Origin: Diplolepis rosae
Lineage: Eukaryota > Arthropoda > Insecta > Hymenoptera > Diplolepididae
Direction of reading: 5' to 3'
DNA length: 64,000 bases
Assembly: GCA_030998225.1 (NCBI GenBank)
Contig: JAPYXD010000023.1
Location: forward strand, 186,001-250,000
Shown here: piece by piece, positions 35,460 through 44,479 of the stretch
How the letters are laid out: each line of letters begins with the position of its first letter
How positions within the stretch are numbered: position 1 is the stretch's first letter
Program-made: the position numbers and the translations under genes
Notes under the pieces: model-generated
Told to the model about the DNA's origin: nothing
What the model saw: only the letters and a program-made list of their open reading frames with translations
Databases searched by the model: none

Positions 35460-35900
35460 TAATCAATCTCATTTCTCCATACTCATTATTAGTGAAATCT
35501 ACTGCATGACAATACGCATTATCTTATAAACTATTCTAATTCATTCTGAAAAAATTTGTCAAATTCTTATAGCCTCTTCTTTAAAAGTATTGTATTCTGA
35601 AGCAATTTTAGGTTTTTTATCGACTCATACATAAAAACGAAAATCACAAAATTATTTATCAAAGAAATCTTAAGTTAGCAAAACTGTTTTATGTATTGTT
35701 TAGATTCCACATAAATCATAGATGAGGGCTCATATGAGAGCTGAAACGTATGATTACGTAAAACTTTAAGTTTTTTACTAACTTTTAACAACTTTTAACA
35801 TAAATCTTTACTTATTAATTAAGGATCAATAGAAGTTCAGAATGTGTTTTTTGAACTTTGATTTATTCTAGGTTTCTATATGTTTATGTCTAAAATGTAT
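35460..35900. other. AT-rich intronic DNA
   Basis: Nothing recognised. Confidence 0.4.
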
Positions 35901-35902
35901 TA

Positions 35903-36815
35903 GGTGCGCAACTAAGTTCTCGCTGTTTTTTTTTTATGAAAATGCAACTTTATTGTGAAAAAGTGGTTACAAATGAATCATTCAAAGTATTGCCCATCAT
36001 TATAGCTACAACTATTGCCCATCATTCTGGTAGAGCTCGAATATCGTTACGGTAAAAGTGTTCATCTTTTAAAGCTATCCATGAATCAAGCCATTTTTCG
36101 ATGTCTTCATATAAGCGAAACTGCTGATCAGCCAGACCATATGCCATCGACCGGAACAAGTAATAATAAGACGGCGCAATATCTGGGGAATACGGCGGGT
36201 GGGGTAGGACTTCCCATTTGAGCGTTTCCAGGTAGGTTTCACCGGGTTCGGCAACGTGAGGCCGAGCGTTGTCATGCTGTAGAATCACTTTTTCGTGCCT
36301 CTGCTCGTATAGTGGCCGTTTTCGCGCAGTGCTCGGCTCAAACGTATCAATTGCGTTCGATATCGTTTCCCAGTGATGGTGTCGTTCGGTTTCAAGAGCT
36401 CATAATAAATATGTAACATCGGCGCCTTCGAAGGTTTTTGGCCTTCCTTCACGGGGACGGTCGACAACATCGAAATCACCGTCTTTGAAACGACGGAACC
36501 AATCACGGCACGTTGTTCCACTTAGAGCAGTATCTCCGTAAACTTTTTGGAGCTCTCGATGTGTTTTAGCCCCCGTTTTCTTCGAATGAAAGAAGAAAAT
36601 CAACACTTCCCGCAAATGACGATTAATTGGCAAAAAAACAGACATTTTCACGCAACCAAAAGTATATGACGCCAAAACAAAATCACTAATGTGTCAAAAC
36701 GGTTTGTTTACCATATGTCTAAGCTTGGTTCATGACGTTTTGGATATGTCAAAATCGACCAGCACTTACTGATGGAGCCATCTATTCAAAAACAGCGGGA
36801 ACTTAGTTGCGCACC
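35903..36815 (-). mobile_element. Mariner element, internally deleted, well-preserved TIRs
   Basis: Ends taggtgcgcaactaagttct (left) and the complement of taggtgcgcaactaagttcc (right), at TA sites. About 913 bp against the roughly 1.3 kb of full mariners. Minus-strand transposase remains fill it. TIR similarity is high, suggesting a fairly young copy. Confidence 0.9.
36022..36675 (-). pseudogene. Mariner transposase pseudogene
   Basis: 36400-36675 encodes the N-terminal HTH (..NRHLREVLIFFFHSKKTGAK.. to ..CRDWFRRFKDGDFDVVDRP). An adjacent frame jumps to ..YYELLKPNDTITGKRYRTQL.. (36285-36521), so the linker and first catalytic block are deleted. 36022-36288 carries MILQHDNARPHVAEPGETYL and SPDIAPSYYYLFRSM. 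The second aspartate (QHDNARPH) is kept. The third (usually APSDY) is Y. Two frameshifts remain. Confidence 0.88.
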
Positions 36816-36817
36816 TA

Positions 36818-38059
36818 ATATTATTTTCATTAATGTAAACATCATTTGAATTTTAAATAAACCTTCAAAACATTAGTTAAATTAAAATGCTTTAAATGCT
36901 CATAAATGCTCTTTAAATGCTCCGTTTGAGCTTAAATACTAAGCATATTCTCAAGAGCATTTGCTGAACATAAATTCTCGGGCATTTAAGAACACTAGCC
37001 GTTACCAACCTATATTGATATGCGAACCAAGTTACTGATTTAACCACACTCGTAAGTGCGGAGGCCGATCGTAAAAAATGTATAAATTGTAGATATTTTA
37101 GAAGAATATCTGTTTGACAATGTACACATCTTCGCTCATTTATCTTTATCTTTTTGCCTTCTGTTGTTTTAGAGGCTGTTAACTACCAAGTTTCAGGTAT
37201 TTTTGATCCCGATCGCAGCACTAATAAGACGTACTTATTGGAAATGACAAAAGCAATTTAGCCAAATAATTGTTAATATGATGTATTTCATAAAGAGCCA
37301 GAAGTCATATCACACATCAGGTAGCTTATGACTGGTAATACAAACCTTTGATCGTATGTGGCTACCGAATCATCCACAGTGAAGTAAAAGGCTCTTGTTA
37401 CTTATATTCTCAGAATACATGTTCTATCCTGATTTAAAATTGAATATAATTTGACATGCACTTCATGTGTCAAACATATCTAGTCTCTAAAATGTGACAT
37501 TAAATACTTATCAGATAAAAATGTTTGTAGAAAATGGTCACGGATCATCGTCTTCATGTTTGTTAGTCTCCCTTCCTAGCAAATCTACTAATGAATGACC
37601 TACATCTCATTCACGATGAGGATCTTCGCGACAACTTTTTGTTTATAAAGCAGCCTTTTCGAACTTAGGTTTTATAAAAAACTGTAGATATTCCTAAAAC
37701 ACGTTTTGACTCCAGGATACAAACGACATTATTCAATATAAAAAGGATTGCAAATCTTGAAGCAAACATGCATTTTTCAGTGCAAACAACGAATATAAAA
37801 CAACATCTAAAAACAATGTTTGTTCTCAACAAAACCTGCTTGACCATTTTAAAATTTCCCAACTTTTGACTAAAATATGAAAACTTTGAACAAGTTTTGG
37901 GTTAGAAAATGTTTACTTTTCGAGCTCGATTTATTTTCATTCGTTTCTTATTGATGTCCAAACAGAACTTTTGGCATTGCAAAAGTTTTAATCCGTTACA
38001 CTTTAGTGTATATTAAACAACTTATTTTTTAAATCATTATTTAAAAAAAAATAGCTGAC
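36818..38059. other. AT-rich intronic DNA upstream of the 38.1-kb AGL exon
   Basis: Short 'aaatgctc' direct repeats occur at 36890-36945. Otherwise nothing recognised. Confidence 0.4.
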
Positions 38060-38221
38060 CTGTGAGAATTTTTGTTGACCTAGACTATAGTGTAAATCGT
38101 TTAGAGCTTTTTTGGCTGCAATAATTCCTGATTTAAATCCAACCAAATTTTTTTTTTCTCTAAGCAAGGTATCATCATCTGTCCAGGAACAGTATTGTCT
38201 TTCTTCATCTACAACGTGTAC
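38060..38221 (-). CDS. AGL: AGL exon
   Basis: 162 bp, phase 0 at both ends, 54 codons: VHVVDEERQYCSWTDDDTLL.. ending ..LHYSLGQQKFSQ. It continues ..DELVPHH from the 40.7 kb exon and matches the family segment in which a 'sGiiaAkkaLN.LHy.LG' block precedes the 'vyVDQmD' block. The acceptor is TTTATTTAG|GTACAC and the donor CACAG|GTCAGC. It is isolated, with 2.5 kb of intron before it and 17.5 kb after it. Confidence 0.92.
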
Positions 38222-39000
38222 CTAAATAAAAATTCAAATTGGATATCAATGTTTTAATACTTAGAGATTAATCGTAAGAGCATGTTGTATCTGATAATGA
38301 CATGAATTAGTGGCCAAAAAAATCCCCCCTTTCGCTGAGTTCTGAAATCGTAGATCCAAATTAACTCATTAATGCTCAAATCCACTAAAATTTTACTCAA
38401 AATTTAGTTGTATGATACTTAAATATTACTATGTAATTTTTTCGGGACACACACATAAATTTACTTATAGGGGGATATTCAAGTGTGCTCTTCTAAATTT
38501 TGAGATCGCTATGTATGTGAGTGTACGTTTCTGTGTGTACCGTATAGTAATTATCTAAACTTTTTTGAAAGATTTGATGTGAGAAACTACTCATTCGTCA
38601 TTTTATCATATTGAAATAGATAAAAAACTAATAATCAAAGCAAAAAACAGATTTTCGGAGATCGTTTATTTTTGGAGTTTCGTTTATCGTTGAATTAAAA
38701 TAGCGGTTCCGAGTGCTGGAATTATCTTCCTCAAAATCGAAGATAAAGTAATTTTCGACGACTTAAAATGTACAGTTTTGTAAATCTATTGATATTTTAT
38801 CATCAATGTGTAACTTCTTGTCCTGGATAAGAAGTTTGAGCCGCGATTTCGAAGAAAGGTGTTTCTCCACTCGTTTTTTTTCCTATGAACACTATAATAA
38901 ACCAACGAATTCATCGGAAACATGTTCTCACAGTGTACATTTTTCCGTGGATAAATAGAACATTCAGTAATTAGCATTAGATATTTCAATAAGACTCTGA
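38222..39000. other. AGL intron, AT-rich
   Basis: No element recognised in the first 780 bp of this 2.5-kb intron. Confidence 0.4.
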
Positions 39001-39004
39001 ACCT

Positions 39005-39180
39005 TCACACAATGTGCGTTTAACGCAAACTTTGTTAGACGAGAACGTTCCACGATTCATGTTAACCCAAGAGTGGTCACCATATTTGCCAGAGTTGAAT
39101 CCGATGGATTATAGGCTATTGAACGTTTTGGAGACGAAGGCTTGCTCAAAATACACATCTTTTAAAACTAAGAAAACACT
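39005..39180 (+). pseudogene. Tc1-type transposase fragment
   Basis: Reads TLLDENVPRFMLTQEWSPYL PELNPMDYRLLNVLETKACS. The EW.PY.P.LNPMDY...LE.KAC pattern is the third catalytic block of a Tc1/mariner-superfamily transposase. It is cut on the right by the tRNA-like repeat body at about 39180. Confidence 0.75.
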
Positions 39181-39276
39181 AACCTTATCAACCTGTGATT
39201 TAGAATTAACGTCATTTAAGACCAGATGAAATTTTCAATATATATTTGAACAATTTTTTCTGTAAAAAAAGGAACG

Positions 39277-39356
39277 CTTCCACTCCTCTGGGTATCGAGC
39301 TCAGGACCTTTCGATTGCCGGTCGAATGCTCTATCATCTGAGCTACGGAGGTTCCA
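39277..39356 (-). repeat. tRNA-like repeat head, inverted copy
   Basis: Complement reads ggaacctccgtagctcagat..agagcattcgaccggcaatc..ggtcctgagctcgatacccag. It carries the A- and B-box-like segments of the family and is preceded (in its own orientation) by remnant body sequence. It lies head to head with the next copy. Confidence 0.85.
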
Positions 39357-39360
39357 CAAA

Positions 39361-39434
39361 ACTCAGATGATAGAGCATTCGACCGGCAATCGAAAGGTCC
39401 TGGGCTCGGTACCCAGTGGAGTGGAAGCGTTCCT
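39361..39434 (+). repeat. tRNA-like repeat head, direct copy
   Basis: Starts abruptly at ctcagatgatagagcattcg (missing the first about 12 bases) and runs through the B-box-like ggtcctgggctcggtaccc into gtggaagcgttcctttttt. With 39277-39356 it forms an almost perfect 150-bp palindrome with a 4-bp centre. Confidence 0.85.
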
Positions 39435-39439
39435 TTTTT

Positions 39440-39760
39440 CACAGAAAAAATGGTTCAAATATATATTGAAAATTCCATCTGGTCTTAAATGACGTTAATT
39501 CTAAATCAGAGGTTGATAAGGTCGATATGGTAGAGTTTGTTTATCATGGTGAGTCATACACTCTTCTAATTTTCGACATAATAGACTGAAATGATTTGGA
39601 AAAATTTGTATATAGTTTAAGATATATCCGTGGCCAAATTGGCGTAAATAGATTCTGTGAGAAAAGTTTTGTGGAAACTCCGTAGCTCAGATGATAGAGC
39701 ATTCGACCGGCAATCGAAAGGTCCTGGGCTCGATACCCAGCGGAGTGGAAACGTTCCTTT
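39440..39760 (+). repeat. tRNA-like repeat, body plus head (head 39674-39750)
   Basis: The body (gatatggtagagtttgttta.., cgtaaatagattctgtgag) matches 14335-14480 and 8525-8640. The head folds as a tRNA: acceptor aactccg/cggagtg (6 of 7 pairs), D stem gctc/gagc, anticodon stem ttcga/tcgaa, T stem ctggg/cccag. The loop ccggcaa would give anticodon GGC but has C instead of the usual U33. It is a likely pol III-transcribed SINE-like unit, and a true tRNA gene is less likely. Confidence 0.75.
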
Positions 39761-39789
39761 TTTCACAGAAAAAATTGTTCAAAAACACT

Positions 39790-40716
39790 AATCCTTGAAT
39801 GGCAGCATCTGAGTCAGAATATTCGATAAGAAACTTGGTTCGATGTAAAAGACAATAATCTGAGTTTTGTATCGTACCTTATTTTTTGCCATAATTCCCT
39901 TGAAGTGTACTATTTAGACTAATGTTTTTTTCTTGCGGTGTATTATGCTCATATCATTGACTTTGGCAATGTTCTCTGGGTCACATTTGATTTTTTGTCC
40001 ATTTTTTACATTCACTCGAAACGCTTCTATTTATGCTACAGCCAAACAATGAATTAGTGCTGGAATGACTTGAGACCATAGAATGTTTGCAGTTACATTC
40101 AAATGACGGATTGAAAAAACTCAGGAATGTTACCTTTTTTATTCAACATGAGATAAATCAAATCGGTTGAGTACTTGAAAATTCATTGTTTTTATTCAGG
40201 AACACTTCAATTTTCGAATCCAGGAGTATTAAATTCGGAGTCGTCGAGTTCATAATCCATGTATAGGCATTTTCATGCGAATATAACAAAATAAAAATAT
40301 AGGAAATAAGTATGCTACAGAGTAAAACACACGGCTATCAGCAAATACTCGCAGAGTGACATCGGATGGAGGAATCGTTCTATAATAAGTGGTAATATTA
40401 GAAATCTCTAAAATGATGTTTTTCTTCATTAATAAATTTTATATGATTTGAACTACAAAACAAATTGCGTGTTTTTACATTTTTTATAATTGAGGTAACC
40501 TTATTGGAGCCAACATGACGTAAGTCAATTATTATTAATATTTTCTCATAATATAGGTGTTGAATGCACGAGTTCAAAGCGAGATAGTTGGAAGGAGCAC
40601 ATTAACAAAATCTCGGGTAGGTATGTCCAGATAAAAATCACATAGTATTATTATACAAGTAGTATACTATATATTATATATATACTATATATTGATGTCT
40701 TTTTAAAAGAACTTAC
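39790..40716. other. AGL intron, AT-rich
   Basis: Nothing beyond a short tatata/ctatatatt palindromic tract near 40660-40690. Confidence 0.4.
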
Positions 40717-40982
40717 ATGGTGAGGAACTAGTTCATCATATCCGCGGGTACTACCGCTAGCACAACATGCCATGGAGACTAAACTAGCGTTTGGTAGTAA
40801 GTCGAACACACTTCGTTTCTGAATAGGACTAGGATTATCATGCGTCAAGTCCAAGAAAAGCGCATGAGCAATATTTGGAACGAAAGGATGTACTCGTGGT
40901 TGTAAGAAGGCTCCAACAGGATTTCCTCCATAGCGATAAACCAGACGACCTTCTTCGTGACAATCCCATGCTGACATTGCTT
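40717..40982 (-). CDS. AGL: AGL exon (first seen in window)
   Basis: 266 bp exon encoding ..[18 protein letters not shown].. through ..[18 protein letters not shown]. The [15 protein letters not shown] and [13 protein letters not shown] blocks are conserved signatures of animal debranching enzymes, C-terminal to the transferase catalytic core. The acceptor is ..CATTGCAG with the exon starting AAGCAATG, so one base of the first split codon comes from an upstream exon not found here. The donor is CAT|GTAAGT and leaves phase 0. No plausible preceding exon was found in 41-64 kb on the minus strand. The short frame at 41040-41087 (MEWVDVKKREKPL) does not resemble the expected preceding segment. 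Confidence 0.93.
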
Positions 40983-40989
40983 CTGCAAT

Positions 40990-41670
40990 GAGAATTTGAA
41001 CAAATTAAATTTTGAATAAGTAAAAATTGTAATAGAGCCTTCTAACCGAAGTGGCTTCTCACGCTTTTTTACGTCTACCCACTCCACACATATTTCTTTT
41101 CTCTAGCGCAATTACGCTTCAAGACGTGATTGGTAACAGTCGTTAACGTTCAGGGCACTCTAACTAGTTTAACTCTAACTATTTCTATCGTGTTTAAATG
41201 CTCTGTTAACCCTTTAGCGCCCATTCTTCACTGATAAACCATTGTCTTTGAGGTGCTTCCGAAAATTAATAAAGGTTTTTTGAAAATTCTTATTGAAGCG
41301 TCTTCTTAAAATGCACACGCAGATGTTAAAAATAAAAATTCGGATAAAAATTGACGAAACGACAATCAAAAAACGAAAAAAATCTACATATACTGCTTTT
41401 TGGTTATAATTTTGTTAATTTTGATTTTTTCTCCCCGTGAAGATGTCTTAAATAGAATTCTTGAGAAATATTTATTAATTCACCCGTAATTACACCAAAT
41501 AGGTTTGCGCAGAAAAAATGTTATTCTGGAGCATTTGTTAATAATTTCTTTTGTTGAACAATTTCAAGTCGTTCCATGGTAACTTCACTCATATTCCGAC
41601 AATACATGTATTCAATTTTTGATTCATTTCCAGCCGTCGAAATCTTCTTGGTCCCTTCAAAGTGTTCAGG
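40990..41670. other. Sequence upstream of the first visible AGL exon, AT-rich
   Basis: Presumed AGL intron. No preceding exon is recognised. Confidence 0.4.
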
Positions 41671-41815
41671 AATAGTATATTACGTGCCTAGGCGCACAAT
41701 GAGGGTTATTGCGCGACGAGCGACAATGCTTGCAGGAGATCGAAGCCAAGGCGTAGCCGAGGCGCAATCAGTCCTGCGAGCATTGTCGCGAGTCCCGTAA
41801 TTTCCCGAATTGCCC
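41671..41815. repeat. GC-rich palindromic repeat, copy 2
   Basis: 'aatagtatattacgtgccta', 'ggcgcacaatgag' and 'cgagcgacaatgc' reverse-complement the 19484-19639 copy. The internal palindrome 'cgacaatgcttgcagga..tcctgcgagcattgtcg' is nearly perfect. The right terminal block is truncated. Confidence 0.7.
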
Positions 41816-41819
41816 GAGG

Positions 41820-42640
41820 CTGTCTGTGATAGTCAAAAGTCAGGGGTCGAGCGTAATGTGCTCGTTAGGCTCCTGACTTTGACTTCTAGTTATTTCGTTC
41901 ATAAATTCTAATGATAGGTACCTGAGGGGAGAGGTTAGACTCCCGGGGAACCTATTCCTGTCTGCCAGACCAAGGGTTTCAATCATACACTACACTGAAT
42001 TTTAATCACTATTCCTTTTATGCTTTTCACACACGGTGCACCACGAGATCCACCCGCACGAGATTACCGCCTTGTCGATGGCGATCAATACTCTCGCCAC
42101 AGACGAGACTTCAGAGCGATGGAGGGAATAACTCGACACGGCATCACGACACTTCAGCACACCACGAAGAGGATCCTTGGTGCGACAGGCGGATGTGAGT
42201 CCCGCCTGCTCAAGAACACCAAGGAGAGGAGTTCGCCATCGCTTTGTTGACAGGTTGTCAACAAACTAACCCGTGCGACGAAGTTAATCCCAGTAATCGC
42301 TACGTCGCGGCGTTAAAGATCGGTGTACCATCGTCACCTGTGGCCCGCGACTATGAACTCAGCGTAAATGTCGGTAATGTCGTTAAGCTTTGTAAGCGCC
42401 ACCGTCTTCCGGTTTCGCGAGCACGCCAGCGGATCTAGCCATTCTCAATTCATTCTTTGCTCAGCGTTCGAAGTGGCAGGTGCCAAAGTAAAGCTTCTGA
42501 AATCTATTTTATCTAATTGAGCTAAAGAGGATGGCGAGTCGAGGTAGCTGGCGGGGACGCCGAAGAATCGTAGGTAGCCCTTGATCTTCTTTCTCTCAGT
42601 GTTTGAATTTTACTCGTAGTAAAATAAAGGAAACCGTAAA
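41820..42640. other. GC-richer stretch, unassigned
   Basis: 42020-42440 has above-average GC and several overlapping short open frames (42020-42250 and 42244-42438) but no domain I can name. It could be a decayed gag or leader of an LTR element. 'acaggttgtcaacaaact' contains a small palindrome. Confidence 0.3.
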
Positions 42641-42777
42641 TTCGGGAATTTCTTCCTCCTGTATTTCTTCTTTTTTTTCCTTAAAATAGGAGGCTTGGGA
42701 CTTTGCTATAAAATCATGCTTGATCAAAACTGGTAATTCGGATTGCAGCTCACTGAGAAAATCCTCAACTGATTTAG

Positions 42778-43245
42778 ATGTTTCTGTTATTTCGCTCCTG
42801 TAAATACAATTTCATTAATTTGGCGCTCCATGAGGAAGATTTTGGAATTACGGCAGAATGGAATTTTTTCGCAACTTCTCATGGAAAGCGAGCTTGCGAT
42901 GGAATTGGAGGGACAGTGAAAAGGCACGCGTACAAAGTCAGTTTACAAAGAATAAATAATGTTCGAATTACGACCGCACAAAAACTGTTTGATTGGGCGA
43001 AAACGTTTTTCAAGAACATTGATTTCGATTTTTGTATCGAAAATGACCATGAAATTCATAACGCGTATCTCAAAACACGTTTCCAAAACACAACGACTAT
43101 ACAAAACACAAGACAATTCCATTGTTATATACCAGTCAATGATTCGACAATTGAGAGTAAATTGTTTTCGAAAGACACCGAGTCGATCAAAAATGTTTTA
43201 TCAAAAGAAAAACCAAAAAAGACGAAGGGAACTCCCAAATTCTGA
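42778..43245 (+). pseudogene. Repeat-encoded protein, C-terminal part ('WNFFATSHGK' family)
   Basis: 155-codon open frame: ..CKYNFINLALHEEDFGITAE WNFFATSHGKRACDGIGGTV KRHAYKVSLQR.., then ..FKNIDFDFCIENDHEI.. and a basic tail. The FINL..HEEDFG..AEW.FFATSHGK..CDGIGGTVKR block is the signature of the high-copy arthropod family whose central part lies at 4266-4720. It is open to its stop, but the upstream part is missing or broken, so it is probably a 5'-truncated relic. Function unknown. Confidence 0.5.
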
Positions 43246-43329
43246 ATTTATATGTGTATTAGTTGCTTGCGCGGTGTACTATAAGTTATTAATTATATAT
43301 GTAATCACCATGCTTTACCGTTAAGTATG

Positions 43330-43740
43330 TGTATTTGTTTATTTTTCTAGCGTCGTGGCACCCGCCGGACGCTGCGGTGCGCTAAGCGTGGCTACGCGCG
43401 CGGCCGGCAGAAAGCAACATTTAATTAAATTTTAAAAAAACGACGGTGTTGCTGAAACATTTTTTTCCATACGATAGTTGCTCACTATTTTAGGGTTCTT
43501 TTCGTGTAAAAACTAAGGAAAAATTGCGTGGAGAAAGCAGTTAAAAATGCATTTGTTTATGAAATTGTTTTAAAAAAATTGTTAAATAAAAAAATTTTTC
43601 ACATCGCATTATATCATTTAAAAGGACCATCATTCATTTAACAATCCTAAAAATTTCATCAAATTTGCGATAGAATTATAATTGTTATGAATATTTCAAT
43701 AAAATGGTGCATAAATGTTTAAGTTATGAAAAAACTATTA
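43330..43740. other. Non-coding with a GC-rich patch (43350-43415)
   Basis: The patch 'cacccgccggacgctgcggt..ggctacgcgcgcggccggca' stands out against AT-rich flanks. No gene was recognised. Confidence 0.4.
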
Positions 43741-44284
43741 AACAATTGGAATATATGCACAGAACTTGGAGGAAGTATTTGTGGGTGCTGGGCCTCCAAA
43801 ATGGAAAGATCGATTGCGCGATTCGTAACTATGCGAAAAATGAGGGGGCCACTTCAGAAATTTCGACTCTTTATTAAGAAAAGCTAATAGAAAAATACAT
43901 ATATATATAACTACATCTAGATTTAAATAGAGGAGGGTATGTGTGTGTTTGTGTTTTCGTGATACGGTTTTAGTTTGCTGATGTGTATATTTCGTTGGTA
44001 CTTTCCTCGGTCGACTTGGAGGTCTACTATGACAGGTGATAGTTTTTGCTTTACCACGTACGGTTGTTATACCTGTACTTAGGGGTTCGTTCACTCTGGG
44101 GTTAGAGGTGTTAAGTCGGCTTTCGGATTAGATTACGCGGCCGAGGAAGGGCCAGGATTGAGAGGGATTAAAGAGTGATGCGTTTATTAATTACGGTCGA
44201 GAAGATAACTGGGCCGATGGAAATTATAGTCGCTCAAGGAACCGGAAATGACTTCGGCGCGTAGCGCGGGATCCAAGCGCTGAA

Positions 44285-44475
44285 TTGACGGTCGTGGCCT
44301 CGCAGAGTCCGACGCCCGTCGACTAGCCAGGAATTCGAAGCGCATTGTGGGAAGAAGCGCGACGAACGAGTGCTAAATCGATGGTCGTGGCCCAGCAGGG
44401 CCCACGCCCAATCGACCGTAAGGGCAACGCAAATCGACGGTTATGGCCCTAAAAGGTCCGACACCCGTCGACTTA
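44285..44475. repeat. Three GC-rich hairpin units in tandem
   Basis: Units near 44285-44322, 44370-44412 and 44430-44473 each read (aat)tgacggtcgtggcc..gg.cc.acgcccgtcga with variations. Each is internally self-complementary (gacggtcgtggcc paired with ggtccgacgcccgtc). Spacing is 60-85 bp. Confidence 0.65.
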
Positions 44476-44479
44476 CCCG

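Larger units (their letters stand above)
14867..40982 (-). other. AGL: AGL gene body, internal part (glycogen debranching enzyme)
   Basis: Eight in-frame exons on the minus strand encode a continuous stretch of glycogen debranching enzyme, the cytosolic bifunctional protein (4-alpha-glucanotransferase plus amylo-1,6-glucosidase) that removes glycogen branch points after phosphorylase. Introns from 5' to 3' are 2495, 17469, 4084, 73, 102, 120 and 74 bp, all with GT donors and AG acceptors. Exon phases join exactly across all seven junctions. Upstream exons (start codon, most of the transferase domain) and downstream exons (rest of the glucosidase domain) were not found and are presumed outside the window. 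I could not find the exon expected right after 14867, which should begin with the conserved YNCRDAVWWW block. Confidence 0.93.

Noticed and set aside
41040..41087. Possible extra AGL exon MEWVDVKKREKPLRLEG upstream of 40982
   Set aside because: It does not resemble the segment expected before ..AWDCHEEG and has no supported splice phase.
42020..42438. Possible gag-like gene
   Set aside because: Two short overlapping frames without zinc knuckle, capsid motif or conserved block.
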